DNA from: Mucilaginibacter xinganensis | GTDB lineage: Bacteria; Bacteroidota; Bacteroidia; Sphingobacteriales; Sphingobacteriaceae | Length of the DNA: 64,000 nucleotides | Reading direction: 5' to 3' | Assembly (NCBI GenBank): GCA_026225055.1 | Contig: JAMFSA010000029.1 | Coordinates: 62,001-126,000 of the forward strand | Part shown: positions 52,518-62,068 of the stretch, in pieces | How positions within the stretch are numbered: the stretch's first letter is position 1 | Layout: the number at the start of each line of letters is the position of its first letter | Translations under genes and position numbers: made by a program | Notes under the pieces: generated by a model | Databases searched by the model: none | What the model was told of the DNA's origin: nothing | Seen by the model: the letters and a program-made list of their open reading frames with translations, nothing else

Positions 52518-54548
52518 TTATTTAACCACATAAGTTTTTTTATCCGGCCCTACTCCTGTTATAGTAATTGATTTCCAATTAGCTGGCAGCGTACTTTTAA
52601 CTTGTGTAATACCGTTTGGAATAATATCCAATCCGCCAAAACCCATCAGCAGGCTTTGAATAATTCCGCCTGCACCGGTCGCGAAATATGGATTAGTGCC
52701 CCCTTTGGTTTCAGCTATTACTCTGAACGGCGGGTTAAGATTAGGCTCGTATGCATCCTTGAAAAAATGATAGGCTTTATCCCCATTTCCTAACCTTGAA
52801 TACAATAAGGTAAATATAGCTTGCGTCATGGCTGGTGTACCTTCGTTTGGTATACGGCTCTCATAAAACTCAAGGTCTTTTTTTACTTGGGCAGGATCGG
52901 TTATTGTTTTTAGCGGATAGGCGAGCAAATTCACATCAGCCTGTTTTATACCTCCGCCTTTATACGTTGCAAATTCCTTGGTTACTCCATCCGGGAATTT
53001 TAATACTGGAATATTCTGCGCTACTAATTGCCAATCGGGATCAGCCTTCAGGTTCAAAACTTTTGCTGCTAATGTGGCGCATTGTAAATTAGCTTTTGCA
53101 GCCGCATTGGTGAAGGCATCGTTGTCTATTCCTTCCGCCCATTCATCGGCAGCAATAACGTTTTTTATATCGTATTGACCGGGGCCGTTACGTTCAACCC
53201 GGCTCGCCCAAAAATCGGCACATGCGGATATGATCGGCCAACCCTTTTCCTGTAGCCATTGTTTATCCTGGGTTACACAGTAATAATTCCATGCAGCCAG
53301 CGCCACACAAGCAGTAATATGGTGCTCAAACGGACCACTTAATGAACCAACCGGGGTTTCTTCGGTGCCATTATCGGCGCTTTCCCAAGGGTACATTGCG
53401 CCTTTAAAGCCATGCGCAAAGGCATTTTGCTTCGCGGCAGTCAAGCGTTCAAAACGGTATTCAATTAATGATTTGGCAATTTCGGGGTGAAGCACTAACA
53501 AAGAAGGGAACATCCACAGATCCGAATCCCAGAATATATGCCCGTTATATCCCAAGCCCGATAAACCCATTGGCGAAGGCGCGTAAGCCGTACCCTCTCG
53601 CGAAAATGAATATAAGTGATACAACATGCTATGTACATCCTGCTGGGCCTGTGGTTCGCCATCAATTTGTATATCACTTTTCCAAAGTTCAGCCCAAGCT
53701 TGGGTATGCGCTTTTATTAAACCCTCACGGCCTTGTAAACGGGCAAATAATGTTAACCGTTCTGCTTCATTTAAAGGATCAGCAGTATGCGCAGAGGTTA
53801 TTGACGAACCCACCACACTATAGCTATAAGTTTGTCCGGCAGTTAACTCCTTGTTGAACCGCATGGAATGCATGTTATTATCCAGCATCTCATGCATCAA
53901 TCGTGGCGATAATGAATCAGCTTCACTAAAAATAAAAGCGTTGGAAGCACATAATTGCAACTTACCTGTCGGGCTTTTAGCTGTAGAGGTAAGCAAACTT
54001 ATCCGGCCGGTTGGCCCGTCAACTTCATTATAATAATTCTGTACATCACGCAAAGCATCCGGCGCTTGCATTACGCTGGCGGCGGTAATATTTACCGCTT
54101 TTTTTGCGGTCACGGATACGTTCATCAACACGCAAAAAGGCAATTGCCTGAGTGAGTAATAGGTATATTTTATAGAGGCAACATCGCCATAATCAAAAGT
54201 AGTAGTGAACGAAGCGTGCTGCATATCCAATTCTTGCTTCATGTTTTTTACTCTGGTTGCATCCCAATCATCCCCATTAAATTGGATGTACATATTCAGC
54301 AGGTTAAAACTATTCAGGAAATTACTTACCCTGCCCCTGCCGTACATATCATAAGCGCCGGCCAGCACTACATTTTTCACCTCAAATGGCTGTGGAGATG
54401 ATACTATTCCGATCATGCCATTGGCAACAGTTACACCATAATAATTTGCCGCGTCAATTTTATCAGCCTTAATTATCCATGGGTCCTGTGCTTTTAGCTT
54501 GATACAAAGTAAACTCAGGGCCAGGAACAGGATTACACCTTTATTCAT
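52518..54548 (-). CDS. GH65-family glycoside hydrolase, secreted
   Basis: (alpha/alpha)6-barrel enzyme of 676 residues. I chose the ATG at 54548 (MNKGVILFLALSLLC), 4 bases after the GH31 stop; a longer frame to 54590 would overlap GH31. The signal peptide ends KLKAQ. GH65 marks are GYNGHIFWDSDLWMFP, MYPWESADNGTEETP and the catalytic region AADEWAEGIDNDAFTN (acid Glu about 469). The FWDSDLWMFP form is closer to hydrolases of the PGGHG (glucosylgalactosyl-hydroxylysine glucosidase) branch than to disaccharide phosphorylases. The signal peptide also favours hydrolysis over phosphorolysis. Confidence 0.87.
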   Translation of the reverse strand: MNKGVILFLALSLLCIKLKAQDPWIIKADKIDAANYYGVTVANGMIGIVSSPQPFEVKNVVLAGAYDMYGRGRVSNFLNSFNLLNMYIQFNGDDWDATRVKNMKQELDMQHASFTTTFDYGDVASIKYTYYSLRQLPFCVLMNVSVTAKKAVNITAASVMQAPDALRDVQNYYNEVDGPTGRISLLTSTAKSPTGKLQLCASNAFIFSEADSLSPRLMHEMLDNNMHSMRFNKELTAGQTYSYSVVGSSITSAHTADPLNEAERLTLFARLQGREGLIKAHTQAWAELWKSDIQIDGEPQAQQDVHSMLYHLYSFSREGTAYAPSPMGLSGLGYNGHIFWDSDLWMFPSLLVLHPEIAKSLIEYRFERLTAAKQNAFAHGFKGAMYPWESADNGTEETPVGSLSGPFEHHITACVALAAWNYYCVTQDKQWLQEKGWPIISACADFWASRVERNGPGQYDIKNVIAADEWAEGIDNDAFTNAAAKANLQCATLAAKVLNLKADPDWQLVAQNIPVLKFPDGVTKEFATYKGGGIKQADVNLLAYPLKTITDPAQVKKDLEFYESRIPNEGTPAMTQAIFTLLYSRLGNGDKAYHFFKDAYEPNLNPPFRVIAETKGGTNPYFATGAGGIIQSLLMGFGGLDIIPNGITQVKSTLPANWKSITITGVGPDKKTYVVK

Positions 54549-54552
54549 GAGG

Positions 54553-56922
54553 TTATAAAGTTTTAATATCAATTTGTAAAGGACGCCCATTCCAGGTGAA
54601 ATAGATCATATTACCAACAACCGTGTATTTGATTCTATTGGAAAATTTAACTCGCCTAACCCTTTTACCCGGGATTATTAATTTAAACTTCTTTTGTTTA
54701 TGGATCAGATGCTCAGGTTTTATGCTGATATAATGTTCATTACCTCCACCACTGCTGGTAAATGTAACCAGGTCATATTGCTTTTTTTGCAGCGAATTAG
54801 GGTCTGTTCCATTATCATAAAACCATTGCGATTTTACGGTTGAATTAGCGTTGCCCATATAGTATTTCAGGATCAGACTTTTACCATCATATTGATTGGT
54901 ATTTGTTATAGGCGATGTCATAGGTATAATACTCCCAGCCATAACAAACACCGGCAGGCTATCAATTGGTGCGTTAACTACAGCGGAATCTTTATAAAAT
55001 TTCAAATCATTGAAGCCTATCCAGTCACCTTTAGGGAAGATAACCTTCTTTACCGTTTGCCCTTTCACGATAACCGGGGCAACTAACAAATGCCCACCCC
55101 ATAGATATTCGTCATTTATGTTTGATAGTTTTTTACTGTCGTCGAAATAATTAAGTGGCAGCATCAATGGGCGACCGGTTGTGGTATTAATATAAGCCAG
55201 TGTATAATTATACGGTAATAGTTGGTAGCGTAGTTTTATATATTTAGTAACCCTTAACCTTGTAGTATCATCCCAAAAGATGGGCTCAGGTGAATAATTT
55301 GTGGCATCAGCGTGGGTACGCATTACCGGGCAGAAAGCGGCAAACTCCAACCAGCGCGAGTACAACTCTGGATCACCCTTTAATTTGGTTTGCCCGGTGG
55401 TAAATCCGCCCGCGTCTACATGCATGTAGCCCACTCCATCCAAACCCATTGTGGTAATAATAGGTATCTGTGCTTTCAACCCATCAAATGAACGGTCAAT
55501 ATCTCCCGACCACGGGAATACCGAATAACGCTGCATCCCTGCATAGCCTGATCGTGGTAATAAAAGTATACGGTTATTCGGAAAATCTTTTCTATAACCA
55601 TTAAAAGCTGTTTTTGCCCAGGTAAGTGCATATACATTATGTACTTTACTGTCAGATCCTGCAGCAAAACGTAAACTATCCGAGCTTGATTCCGGTTCGC
55701 CCAGGTCCATCCACCAGCCTGCTGTGCCCTCTTTTATTCGGGCTTTGTAAAAGTTCCAATAGAATTGTTGAGCTTCGGGCTTAAAAATGTCCAGTAACCC
55801 AGCAGGACTGGCCCAAAAATCCTTGAAGATATGTGGTGCGGGTTTTGTTATATAATCAGGCGTAAGCAAATGCTGTTTAAGTGCAGCCTTATAATTCTCT
55901 GATTTTTGGGTGATGTAAGTTTCACTTATGGTAACTACCTTAATGCCTTTATTTAGGTAGTTATGCAGCATTTTTTGCGGATCAGGGAAACTATCACGGT
56001 ACCAGTTGTGGTTACCCATTAAAGTATCGGCTTTATACCAAAACAGATCGAATACCACTGCATCCAGCGGAATACCTGCTGCCTGAGTTCTATCGATTAT
56101 ATTGGTTACTTCCCTTTCAGATTTATAACCATATCGAGATGATATATAACCCAATGCCCAACGAGGCGGCAAGGGCTGCCGACCTGTTAATTTCGTGTAA
56201 TTATACACTACCTTTTCTATACTTCCGCCACCAACGAAAAAGAAACTTACAGGGCCTGATGACACCTTGTACCCAAGCACATTAGGATCAGTTTTACAAA
56301 CATCAAAGCTGCTTTTGGCGGCATTATCCATATATATACCATACTTGCGGCTTGATATAAGAAAAGGGATGGAAATATTCAGATCGGTTTGGCCAAATTT
56401 GTAATCCCAATGTGCCTGGTTATAATTTTGCAGCAGCTGCCCTCTTTTATTTAAGTCGATGGCTTTTGAGCCGCCGCCATAAAAAGCTTCGTCACCATCT
56501 GAATGAAAGCTAATTACCGAACTATCAGCCGCTTTTATATAGTTAAATACTTTTGACAGGGTATCGTTTTTAAGGTCGATAAAGCTTACTGAGAGGTCTT
56601 TTTTGTTTACAACTACCTTTATTAAAGCGGTCTTTAGCATTGTAACAGAATTGTTATCAATGTATTGTACTTTAACCTTTCCCGGTCTGGCAATTGTTGA
56701 AAAGCTTTTAATGTTCTCAGCAGGGCTGGCTTTATAGGTAACACGGATCACATCCGGAGTAAATGGTATTATTTCAATATAGCCTGCATTTGTGGTTATC
56801 AGTAAATTTTCACCATTATAAACAGCTGTTTTAAAACAATTTAGCTGATTTACCTTTTGCGCAACAGCTGTAAAAAAAACATTTGTAATAAGTAATACAA
56901 GAACTGAAGCCTTCTTTATCAT
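54553..56922 (-). CDS. GH31 alpha-glycosidase, secreted
   Basis: Retaining alpha-glucosidase or alpha-xylosidase-type enzyme of 789 residues. The ATG at 56922 (MIKKASVLVLLITNVFF) gives a normal signal peptide (cleavage TAVAQ); a start at 56967 would add 15 residues. The N-terminal GH31 beta-sandwich precedes the barrel, with PPRWALGYISSRYGY, nucleophile Asp about 406 in WWMDLGEPES and acid/base Asp about 503 in YMHVDAGGF. The DLGEP and VDAGG variants differ from the WIDMNE and SDIGGF of plain alpha-glucosidases, so the substrate may be unusual. It is followed by GH65 after 4 bases, and is divergent from susC. Confidence 0.92.
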   Translation of the reverse strand: MIKKASVLVLLITNVFFTAVAQKVNQLNCFKTAVYNGENLLITTNAGYIEIIPFTPDVIRVTYKASPAENIKSFSTIARPGKVKVQYIDNNSVTMLKTALIKVVVNKKDLSVSFIDLKNDTLSKVFNYIKAADSSVISFHSDGDEAFYGGGSKAIDLNKRGQLLQNYNQAHWDYKFGQTDLNISIPFLISSRKYGIYMDNAAKSSFDVCKTDPNVLGYKVSSGPVSFFFVGGGSIEKVVYNYTKLTGRQPLPPRWALGYISSRYGYKSEREVTNIIDRTQAAGIPLDAVVFDLFWYKADTLMGNHNWYRDSFPDPQKMLHNYLNKGIKVVTISETYITQKSENYKAALKQHLLTPDYITKPAPHIFKDFWASPAGLLDIFKPEAQQFYWNFYKARIKEGTAGWWMDLGEPESSSDSLRFAAGSDSKVHNVYALTWAKTAFNGYRKDFPNNRILLLPRSGYAGMQRYSVFPWSGDIDRSFDGLKAQIPIITTMGLDGVGYMHVDAGGFTTGQTKLKGDPELYSRWLEFAAFCPVMRTHADATNYSPEPIFWDDTTRLRVTKYIKLRYQLLPYNYTLAYINTTTGRPLMLPLNYFDDSKKLSNINDEYLWGGHLLVAPVIVKGQTVKKVIFPKGDWIGFNDLKFYKDSAVVNAPIDSLPVFVMAGSIIPMTSPITNTNQYDGKSLILKYYMGNANSTVKSQWFYDNGTDPNSLQKKQYDLVTFTSSGGGNEHYISIKPEHLIHKQKKFKLIIPGKRVRRVKFSNRIKYTVVGNMIYFTWNGRPLQIDIKTL

Positions 56923-57187
56923 ATTTTCAATACTGTGGAAATCAAAATTAAAAAAGGCATACATCAAAAAAGCCTTAATAAAATTTTATTATTGATCATA
57001 AAAATACATTTATTAACGTACAAATTAATGTTTTTACTATATTAGATATGTGTAATATTTATGTATCTTACATCTGTTATACAACCTTAGCCCCTGCCAG
57101 AACTTTACGTTCTATCCAATAATTATCGTTCTTGAGTTATTACTGTTTTTTGCTTATTGGTCTATTGTTTTTATTAAAATTCATACT
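56923..57187. other. Divergent GH31 / susC intergenic region (265 bases)
   Basis: AT-rich region that should hold promoters for both the GH31-GH65 unit (minus) and the susCD unit (plus). Small inverted repeats are ATGTA-TCT-TACAT at 57061-57073 and AGAAC-TTTAC-GTTCT at 57099-57113. No exact -7 box was found, and no gene. Confidence 0.45.
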
Positions 57188-60100
57188 ATGAAAAAAAACT
57201 TCTACACACACAAACTCAGTCTTGTTCTAAAATTTGCCGCACTAAACCTGTTGTTTATTGTGCTTTTCAGCAATTTTGCTGCTGCCCAGGCTAACATTAC
57301 TGTTAAGGGCAAATTAATCGATGGTACAAATAATGAAACTCTTCCTGGTGTTACTGTTACAGAAAAGGGCACTACCAATGCCGTATCAACCGATGTTAAC
57401 GGTGTATACACCATAACTATTGGCAGTACATCTACATTGGTTTTTAAATTTATTGGTTATGCTATTAAAGAAGTACCGATACTCGGCAGAACTGTAATTG
57501 ATGTTAAACTACAGCCGGAAACTACAGAACTAAAAGATGTGGTAGTAACAGCATTGGGCATTACTAAACAAAATAAGGCCATAGGTTATTCTGTTAGTAC
57601 GGTAAAAGGCGCGTCTATTACTGAAGCCCGGCAAAATAGCTTTGTAAACAGCCTTGAAGGCAGAGTTGCCGGCGTAAACGTTAGCGGGGTGGCCACTGGC
57701 CCAAACGGTGCCACTAACGTAGTTATACGTGGTATCACCAATATGACCGGTAATAACCAACCCTTATATATTTTAAACGGCATTCCTCTTGTTAATAATA
57801 ATTATGCAACTACCGATGTACAAGGCGGTTACGGTGGCAAAGACGGTGGTGACGGTATTGGTGATATAAATCCGGATGATATTGAAACCATATCAATATT
57901 AAAAGGAGCTGCTGCTACTGCATTATATGGGTATCGCGGTGCTAATGGTGTTGTATTAATCACCACCAAAAAAGGCAAAAGTGGCGAAGGGCTTGGCGTA
58001 GAAATAAACTCAAATTATGTAAGGGAAAATGTTATTGATGAAACCGATTTCCAAAACGTATATGGTCAGGGTTATAACGGAGTAAAGCCGGTTAGTGGGG
58101 CTGATGCATTATCATCAATGGAATCGAGCTGGGGCGCTAAACTGGATGGTTCTGAGGTTTACCAGTTTGATGGGGTTAAAAGGCCTTATTCTGCGGTCGC
58201 CGATGGCAATCTTAGCCGTTTCTATCGGCCGGGAGGTAATTTTACCAATACCGTAGCTTTTAGTAAAGGTTTTGGCGATGACGGGGCTACACGATTTTCT
58301 GTTAGTAATTTGAATGACCAAAGCTACGTGCCTAATGCCGGCCTGCAGCGCCTTACGTTCAATCAAACTACAAATCTCAAATTCGGGAAAAATCTCACGC
58401 TTGATCTTTCTTCACAATACGTAACAGAGTATACCAAAAATGCACCTAATGTTTCTGATGCTATTGGAAATTTAAACTGGGGGCCGATGTTTGTTCCACG
58501 AAATATTAACATTACTAGTTTAAAAGGGCCTAATGGTAACGGTACCATAGCAGGTGATAGTGGTAATGAATTAAGCGCTTTTGGCGACCCATACACTACT
58601 AATCCGTATTTTGCAGCTTACGAAACACAGGGGGCTATTCACCGCAACCGTTTTACAGGTTCGGCTAATCTTAAATATACTTTTGATGATGGTTTTTTTG
58701 TTGGTTTTCAAGTTGCTGATGATTATTCCAATGACCGGAATACGAATATTGATCCCCCCGGAACTGCTTATGTGGCAGATGAGGGGAATATCGGGGATAT
58801 GAGTGAATTAAATGAAAAACAATCAGAATTAAATATGGATCTTACCGGTGGTAAGAATTTCAAATTCGGCAAAGACTTTACACTTAACGTTTTATTGGGT
58901 GGTAATTACAGAAGATCGCAACAGGAAGCTTTTAATGCAGGCGGCAACAATTTTGCTATTCCTTTTTTATACAATATAGGCAATCTTGAAAATCCGACTG
59001 AAAGCATTCAAACCTATAATGAAAAATATCAATCCTTATACGGGAGTACCGACTTTAGTTACAAAAACTTTCTGTATCTGACCGTAACCGGCCGTAATGA
59101 CTGGTATTCTACTTTATCTCCCGGGAAAATAAATTATTTCTATCCGTCATTCAGTGGTTCGTTCGTTTTCTCGGAGTTATTGCATATCCCTGAAATGGAC
59201 CTCGGTAAATTAAGGTTAAGTTATGCTAATGTTGGTGGCGCAGCCGATAACCCTTATCAAACCTTACAAACCTATGGTATTTCTGGCACTTACACTTCAC
59301 CTGGCGGCATTGCCTATCCAATAGGCACAGCCGGAAATAATAGCCAGGTACCTAATAGCGCTTTAAAGCCTTCGAAAAGGCAGGAGTTTGAGATCGGTAC
59401 TGAAATGGACTTTTTTAAAAACCGGTTAAGATTTGATCTGGCCGTTTATCAAAAGAAAGTTATTGATGATATTGTACCTGTAACTATTGATTATACATCA
59501 GGTTATAATTCTGCGTTGCTTAATGTTGGTACTATTAAATACAATGGTGTTGAATTGGCATTGGGAGGAACACCGGTTAAAAACGATAAATTTACATGGG
59601 ATGTTGACTTTAACGGCACCTATTTAAAAGGCAAAGTAATTTCATTAGGAGGACAACCACAAATAGGTTTGGGTGCTGAAGCGGGCGATTGGGGCTCTGC
59701 AGCTTACCTGCAACAAGTTGTAGGTAAAGAACCTTTGCAAATATTTGCCCCGGATCCGGCACGTGATGCTAAAGGCAATATTATTATTGATCCCGGATTA
59801 GGCGCTCCTGATCCACTTGCAGCACAACCAAAAGATTTTGGGTCAGCAGAAAGCCCATGGGCCGCCGGCATAAATAACAACTTTAAATTTGGGCGTTTTA
59901 ACTTGTCGTTTTTGATAGACGGAAAATTTGGAGGAAAATTATTTTCCAATACTAATATAGTTGCTTATCAACAGGGATTATCCAAAGCGACTTTGCCCGG
60001 CAGAAATTTATTATATGGAACTGACCAGCAACAACCATCTGCCTATTATGGCGACTGGGCATTTGCCGACCAGGGAATGTTTGTATATGATGCCAGCTTT

Positions 60101-60334
60101 ATCAAGTTCAGGCAATTAATATTTGGCTATGATTTCTCTACCAAAGCATTTAACGGCAAAATACATGGTTTAAGGCTGAGTTTTGTGTGTCATAATGTAT
60201 TCACTATCATGAAACATACCCCTAATATCGATCCTGAATCAAGTTATTCAGCCTCAATATATTCACAAGGGCTTGAAGCACCTGCAGTTCCTTATTCAAG
60301 AACACTGGGATTGAATCTTAACATAAAATTGTAA
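57188..60334 (+). CDS. SusC/RagA-family TonB-dependent transporter of the glycan locus
   Basis: Outer-membrane oligosaccharide importer of 1048 residues. Signal peptide about 1-34 (FAAAQA), CarboxypepD_reg domain (about 37-115), plug from LKDVVVTALGITKQNKAIGY, and the SusC block SILKGAAATALYGYRGANGVVLI. The barrel ends RTLGLNLNIKL. Its partner susD starts 33 bases downstream. It lies between the GH31-GH65 unit and the GH172 gene and is the expected port for products of the surrounding hydrolases. Confidence 0.95.
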   Translation: MKKNFYTHKLSLVLKFAALNLLFIVLFSNFAAAQANITVKGKLIDGTNNETLPGVTVTEKGTTNAVSTDVNGVYTITIGSTSTLVFKFIGYAIKEVPILGRTVIDVKLQPETTELKDVVVTALGITKQNKAIGYSVSTVKGASITEARQNSFVNSLEGRVAGVNVSGVATGPNGATNVVIRGITNMTGNNQPLYILNGIPLVNNNYATTDVQGGYGGKDGGDGIGDINPDDIETISILKGAAATALYGYRGANGVVLITTKKGKSGEGLGVEINSNYVRENVIDETDFQNVYGQGYNGVKPVSGADALSSMESSWGAKLDGSEVYQFDGVKRPYSAVADGNLSRFYRPGGNFTNTVAFSKGFGDDGATRFSVSNLNDQSYVPNAGLQRLTFNQTTNLKFGKNLTLDLSSQYVTEYTKNAPNVSDAIGNLNWGPMFVPRNINITSLKGPNGNGTIAGDSGNELSAFGDPYTTNPYFAAYETQGAIHRNRFTGSANLKYTFDDGFFVGFQVADDYSNDRNTNIDPPGTAYVADEGNIGDMSELNEKQSELNMDLTGGKNFKFGKDFTLNVLLGGNYRRSQQEAFNAGGNNFAIPFLYNIGNLENPTESIQTYNEKYQSLYGSTDFSYKNFLYLTVTGRNDWYSTLSPGKINYFYPSFSGSFVFSELLHIPEMDLGKLRLSYANVGGAADNPYQTLQTYGISGTYTSPGGIAYPIGTAGNNSQVPNSALKPSKRQEFEIGTEMDFFKNRLRFDLAVYQKKVIDDIVPVTIDYTSGYNSALLNVGTIKYNGVELALGGTPVKNDKFTWDVDFNGTYLKGKVISLGGQPQIGLGAEAGDWGSAAYLQQVVGKEPLQIFAPDPARDAKGNIIIDPGLGAPDPLAAQPKDFGSAESPWAAGINNNFKFGRFNLSFLIDGKFGGKLFSNTNIVAYQQGLSKATLPGRNLLYGTDQQQPSAYYGDWAFADQGMFVYDASFIKFRQLIFGYDFSTKAFNGKIHGLRLSFVCHNVFTIMKHTPNIDPESSYSASIYSQGLEAPAVPYSRTLGLNLNIKL

Positions 60335-60367
60335 GCAAATAGGTGTAAACGTTTAAAAACTACAAGT

Positions 60368-61996
60368 ATGAAACTTAAATATATATATTTTATCATAGCA
60401 GCTTTTATAATTATAGTTGCTGCCCCTTCCTGTAAAAAAGATCTTGCTAAAGCAAATACAAATCCTGATCAGATCACAGCTGAGAAATACGATCCTAATC
60501 TTTTGTTAACTACGGTTCAATTAGGCTATCCCGGGGCAACTAATTTTGGTGGTAGTGCCTGGGCAACAAAATGGGGCGCGGTTGGTTGTTTTGTTCAGCA
60601 TGTGGCATCTACCAATTCCGGATTTTATTACGGCGATAAATATTTTAATAATATCACTTCCATGGGCGAGCTGTTTCAGGATTCGTATACTTCCTCAGTA
60701 CAACCCGTAGTGGAATTATATCAGCTTACGATCAATAAACCACAATACAGGAACCTGCACCAAATGGCAAGAATAATGAAAGCCATGGTGTTTGAACAGA
60801 TAACTGACCAGTACGGCGATATTCCTTATTTTCAGGCAGGTTTGGGTTATTATGACCGGATTTATACTCCTGTTTATGATACGCAAAAGGCCATTTATGC
60901 TGATCTGTTAAAAGAGGTATCGCAAGCTACAGATAGTTTGGACGAAAGCGCAGATAAACCAAGCGGCGATATTTTGTACGCAGAAGCCAGCGATCAAATT
61001 AAAGAGTGGAAAATGTTCGGCAATTCATTATTACTTCGTATGGCTATGAGATTAACCAAAGTAGATGTTCCAACTGCTCAAGCCTATGTAAAAAAAGTAA
61101 TAGGCAATACCATGCAGAGTAATGGCGATAATGCAATTATAAATCGCGAGATAACCGGAAATGCCATAACAGAAAATCAGGACGGGGTACAAATTTTAGG
61201 TAATGACAGCACCGACCTGAGATTATCCAGTACTATTGTTAATAACATGCAAAGTAATAGTGACCCACGCTTGTCTGTTGTTGCATGGTTGTATCAACGG
61301 GATAGTTCTAGTAATGCAGTTACGGATACTACCCCTTCTCATCAATTGGGCCTACCTCCAGGTTTTATTGTTGGCGGCGCAAATCCAATTTATGATATTA
61401 CAAAACATAAAGGTTATCCTATCGGTAATGCTGATGGTCAATATGCAGGTCTATATGGTTATTCGCGTTTAAATGATAATATACTTAGCACCACTGCACC
61501 TAACTTGATTTTAACGTATGCCGAAACAGAGTTTTTATTGGCAGATGCTGCTGCACGTTGGGGTACTTTGGCAGGTCTGAATGGTATGTCAGATGCAGTA
61601 ACACATTATGAAAATGGTGTAAATGCTGCTGTTATGCAATTATCAGCTTACGGCTCCTTCCCTTCAATTAATTCCTTTAACGCAGATAAGTACTACAACA
61701 TAGTTAAATTCACTACTACCACTAATTCAAACACAGCGCTTAACCTAATCAATACACAATACTGGTTATGTACCTTAATGGATGAGTATGAAGCATGGAG
61801 TAACTGGCGACGTACAGGATTCCCTGTGTTAACGCCTACACTATATCCTGGCACCGGAGTCACCACTATACCACGTAGATTAACGTATCCGCCAAGCCAA
61901 AAAACAACCAACCTGGCTAATTACAATGCAGCTGTAGCCCGCATAATACCAGGAGGAGATAAAATGACCAGCCTTGTATGGTGGGATAAGCAATAA
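60368..61996 (+). CDS. SusD-family lipoprotein (SusD-like group 2)
   Basis: Glycan-capturing surface lipoprotein of 542 residues paired with the preceding SusC. The signal peptide ends in a lipobox (APSC, Cys about 22) followed by KKD. The opening DLAKANTNPDQIT, the block FEQITDQYGDIPYFQAG and the late APNLILTYAETEFLLADAA belong to the SusD-like_2 group. The C-terminal ARIIPGGDKMTSLVWWDKQ is typical too. A hairpin terminator follows at 62022. Confidence 0.94.
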   Translation: MKLKYIYFIIAAFIIIVAAPSCKKDLAKANTNPDQITAEKYDPNLLLTTVQLGYPGATNFGGSAWATKWGAVGCFVQHVASTNSGFYYGDKYFNNITSMGELFQDSYTSSVQPVVELYQLTINKPQYRNLHQMARIMKAMVFEQITDQYGDIPYFQAGLGYYDRIYTPVYDTQKAIYADLLKEVSQATDSLDESADKPSGDILYAEASDQIKEWKMFGNSLLLRMAMRLTKVDVPTAQAYVKKVIGNTMQSNGDNAIINREITGNAITENQDGVQILGNDSTDLRLSSTIVNNMQSNSDPRLSVVAWLYQRDSSSNAVTDTTPSHQLGLPPGFIVGGANPIYDITKHKGYPIGNADGQYAGLYGYSRLNDNILSTTAPNLILTYAETEFLLADAAARWGTLAGLNGMSDAVTHYENGVNAAVMQLSAYGSFPSINSFNADKYYNIVKFTTTTNSNTALNLINTQYWLCTLMDEYEAWSNWRRTGFPVLTPTLYPGTGVTTIPRRLTYPPSQKTTNLANYNAAVARIIPGGDKMTSLVWWDKQ

Positions 61997-62021
61997 AAAA
62001 ATATAAAATATAAATTACCCC

Positions 62022-62053
62022 AAAGCGCATAGTTAAACCTATGCGCTTTTTTA
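62022..62053 (+). terminator. Rho-independent terminator after susD
   Basis: Stem AAAGCGCATAG / CTATGCGCTTT (11 perfect pairs), loop TTAAAC, then a T-run. It starts 26 bases after the susD stop and ends 16 bases before the next ATG. Confidence 0.9.
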
Positions 62054-62068
62054 ATAATATTAATAGCT

